A stretch of DNA of 64,000 nt from VRUE01 sp963812335. GTDB lineage: Bacteria > Actinomycetota > Thermoleophilia > Solirubrobacterales > 70-9. The DNA is taken from NCBI GenBank assembly GCA_963812335.1, contig CAWEUU010000002.1:97025-161024 (forward strand), written 5' to 3'. A program made the translations under genes and the position numbers. The notes below the pieces were generated by a model. That model ran no database searches. It saw nothing but the letters and a program-made list of their open reading frames with translations, and was not told where the DNA came from. Positions 63,594-64,000 of the stretch are shown in pieces; position 1 is the first letter of the stretch; every line of letters starts with the position of its first letter.

Positions 63594-64000
63594 ATGAGCG
63601 GGCTTGCCGCGACAGCCGAGGTGGCTCCTGCGCGGCAGCGGCCGCCGCTGCTGGGCGAGCTGGTGGAGCGGATCGACGAGGCGCTGGCGCATCGCCCGCG
63701 CCTCCGAGGCGGCGGTGATGACCGTCGGCGCGGCCGCCCTCGACGCGCCGAGCAGGCCGCGCCGCGCGGCCGAGCTGGCCGAGCGGGCCAGCGCGGCGCT
63801 CGGCGCCCCGCAGCAACCTGAGGTGCAGGCTGCCTCGAACGGGGCCGCCGCCCGACGCCCGCCCGAACCGGCCCGCGAGGAGATGGGCGACTTCTCACGC
63901 CTGCGTCGACCGCGTCGCCGAGCGTCTCCAGCGCCTCCAGCGCGTGCCCCTCTCCGCCTGACCGAGGCCCTCGTATTCGGCGCGCCGATATCCTTCGGCT
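63594..64000 (+). CDS. start of an unidentified gene running off the right edge (frameshifted)
   Basis: From ATG at 63594 (or 63585) the frame reads SGLAATAEVAPARQRPPLLG then ELVERIDEALAHRP; after a one-base shift near 63700 it continues SEAAVMTVGAAALDAPSRPR and RAAELAERASAALGAPQQPE. Ala-rich, helical, coding-like composition, divergent from the malyl-CoA lyase-like gene. Too short and broken to assign; no motif recognised. Confidence 0.4.

Overview
The window is very GC-rich, densely packed bacterial chromosome with frequent GTG/TTG starts and many 4-nt start/stop overlaps. Gene content (GTP-type PEP carboxykinase, a FabG4/FadA2/HtdX-like lipid cluster, Gram-positive type SOS box, c-di-AMP riboswitch before an RlpA-like protein, Arg/Lys-tailed secreted proteins, system I cytochrome c maturation genes) suggests an actinobacterium, most like the Thermoleophilia (Solirubrobacterales-like). 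The lineage is inferred from gene content, not from a marker search.

Layout. 1-3.4 kb: lower glycolysis operon pgk (cut by the left edge), tpiA, gpmI. 3.5-9.7 kb: tgt; a Ser/Thr kinase coupled to a lipoprotein; a metallophosphoesterase; argS; a MinD/BY-kinase-like protein with a lost P-loop. 9.7-18.3 kb: ccmH-ccmG, tRNA-Gly(CCC) abutting a truncated regulator, a 1006-residue secreted repeat protein, a family 2 glycosyltransferase, ccmE-ccmF, secG. 18.3-24.8 kb: alkane hydroxylase operon alkB-rubredoxin-tetR, a cysteine-less HesB-like protein, an MFS exporter coupled to DUF2252, a ZIP metal transporter. 24.8-30.4 kb: a small two-gene module, tRNA-Leu(GAG), lexA with its SOS box, RNase P RNA, c-di-AMP riboswitch and RlpA-like protein, glnA. 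30.4-42.5 kb: two MMPL transporters, a DUF255 thioredoxin-fold protein, a GGDEF-EAL protein, two Lys-rich secreted paralogues with an exact 202-bp duplication, an acyl-CoA synthetase, an HxlR-SCP2 regulator. 42.5-48.7 kb: one lipid operon, thiolase, FabG4-like reductase, MaoC hydratase and two acyl-CoA dehydrogenases, behind a near-consensus promoter overlapped by a palindrome. 48.7-64 kb: phosphoesterase, ferredoxin-sucD-sucC, pabC and a pabA-pabB fusion, nucleotide-sugar dehydrogenase, glycoside hydrolase, O-antigen ligase-like protein, DUF4333 lipoprotein, pckG, malyl-CoA lyase-like protein.

Two things stand out. First, long perfect or near-perfect inverted repeats sit at gene borders and sometimes inside reading frames: 1772-1818, 3336-3467, 7269-7435, 15203-15241, 36241-36362, 39463-39503, 52495-52544, 53285-53377, with a decayed relative at 45420-45460. 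At least three share arm sequence and look like a dispersed palindromic element; others are nested, one potentially cloverleaf-like. Second, from about 50.7 kb to the right edge nearly every gene is broken by single-base frameshifts, while the roughly 50 genes to the left are intact. This points to poor consensus quality near a contig end rather than mass gene decay, so genes there are annotated as single loci across the breaks.

Physiologically the genes suggest an aerobic heterotroph using alkanes and fatty acids, making acyl-CoA esters and feeding carbon through the TCA cycle and PEP carboxykinase, with cell-wall control by c-di-AMP, c-di-GMP turnover and a polysaccharide surface.
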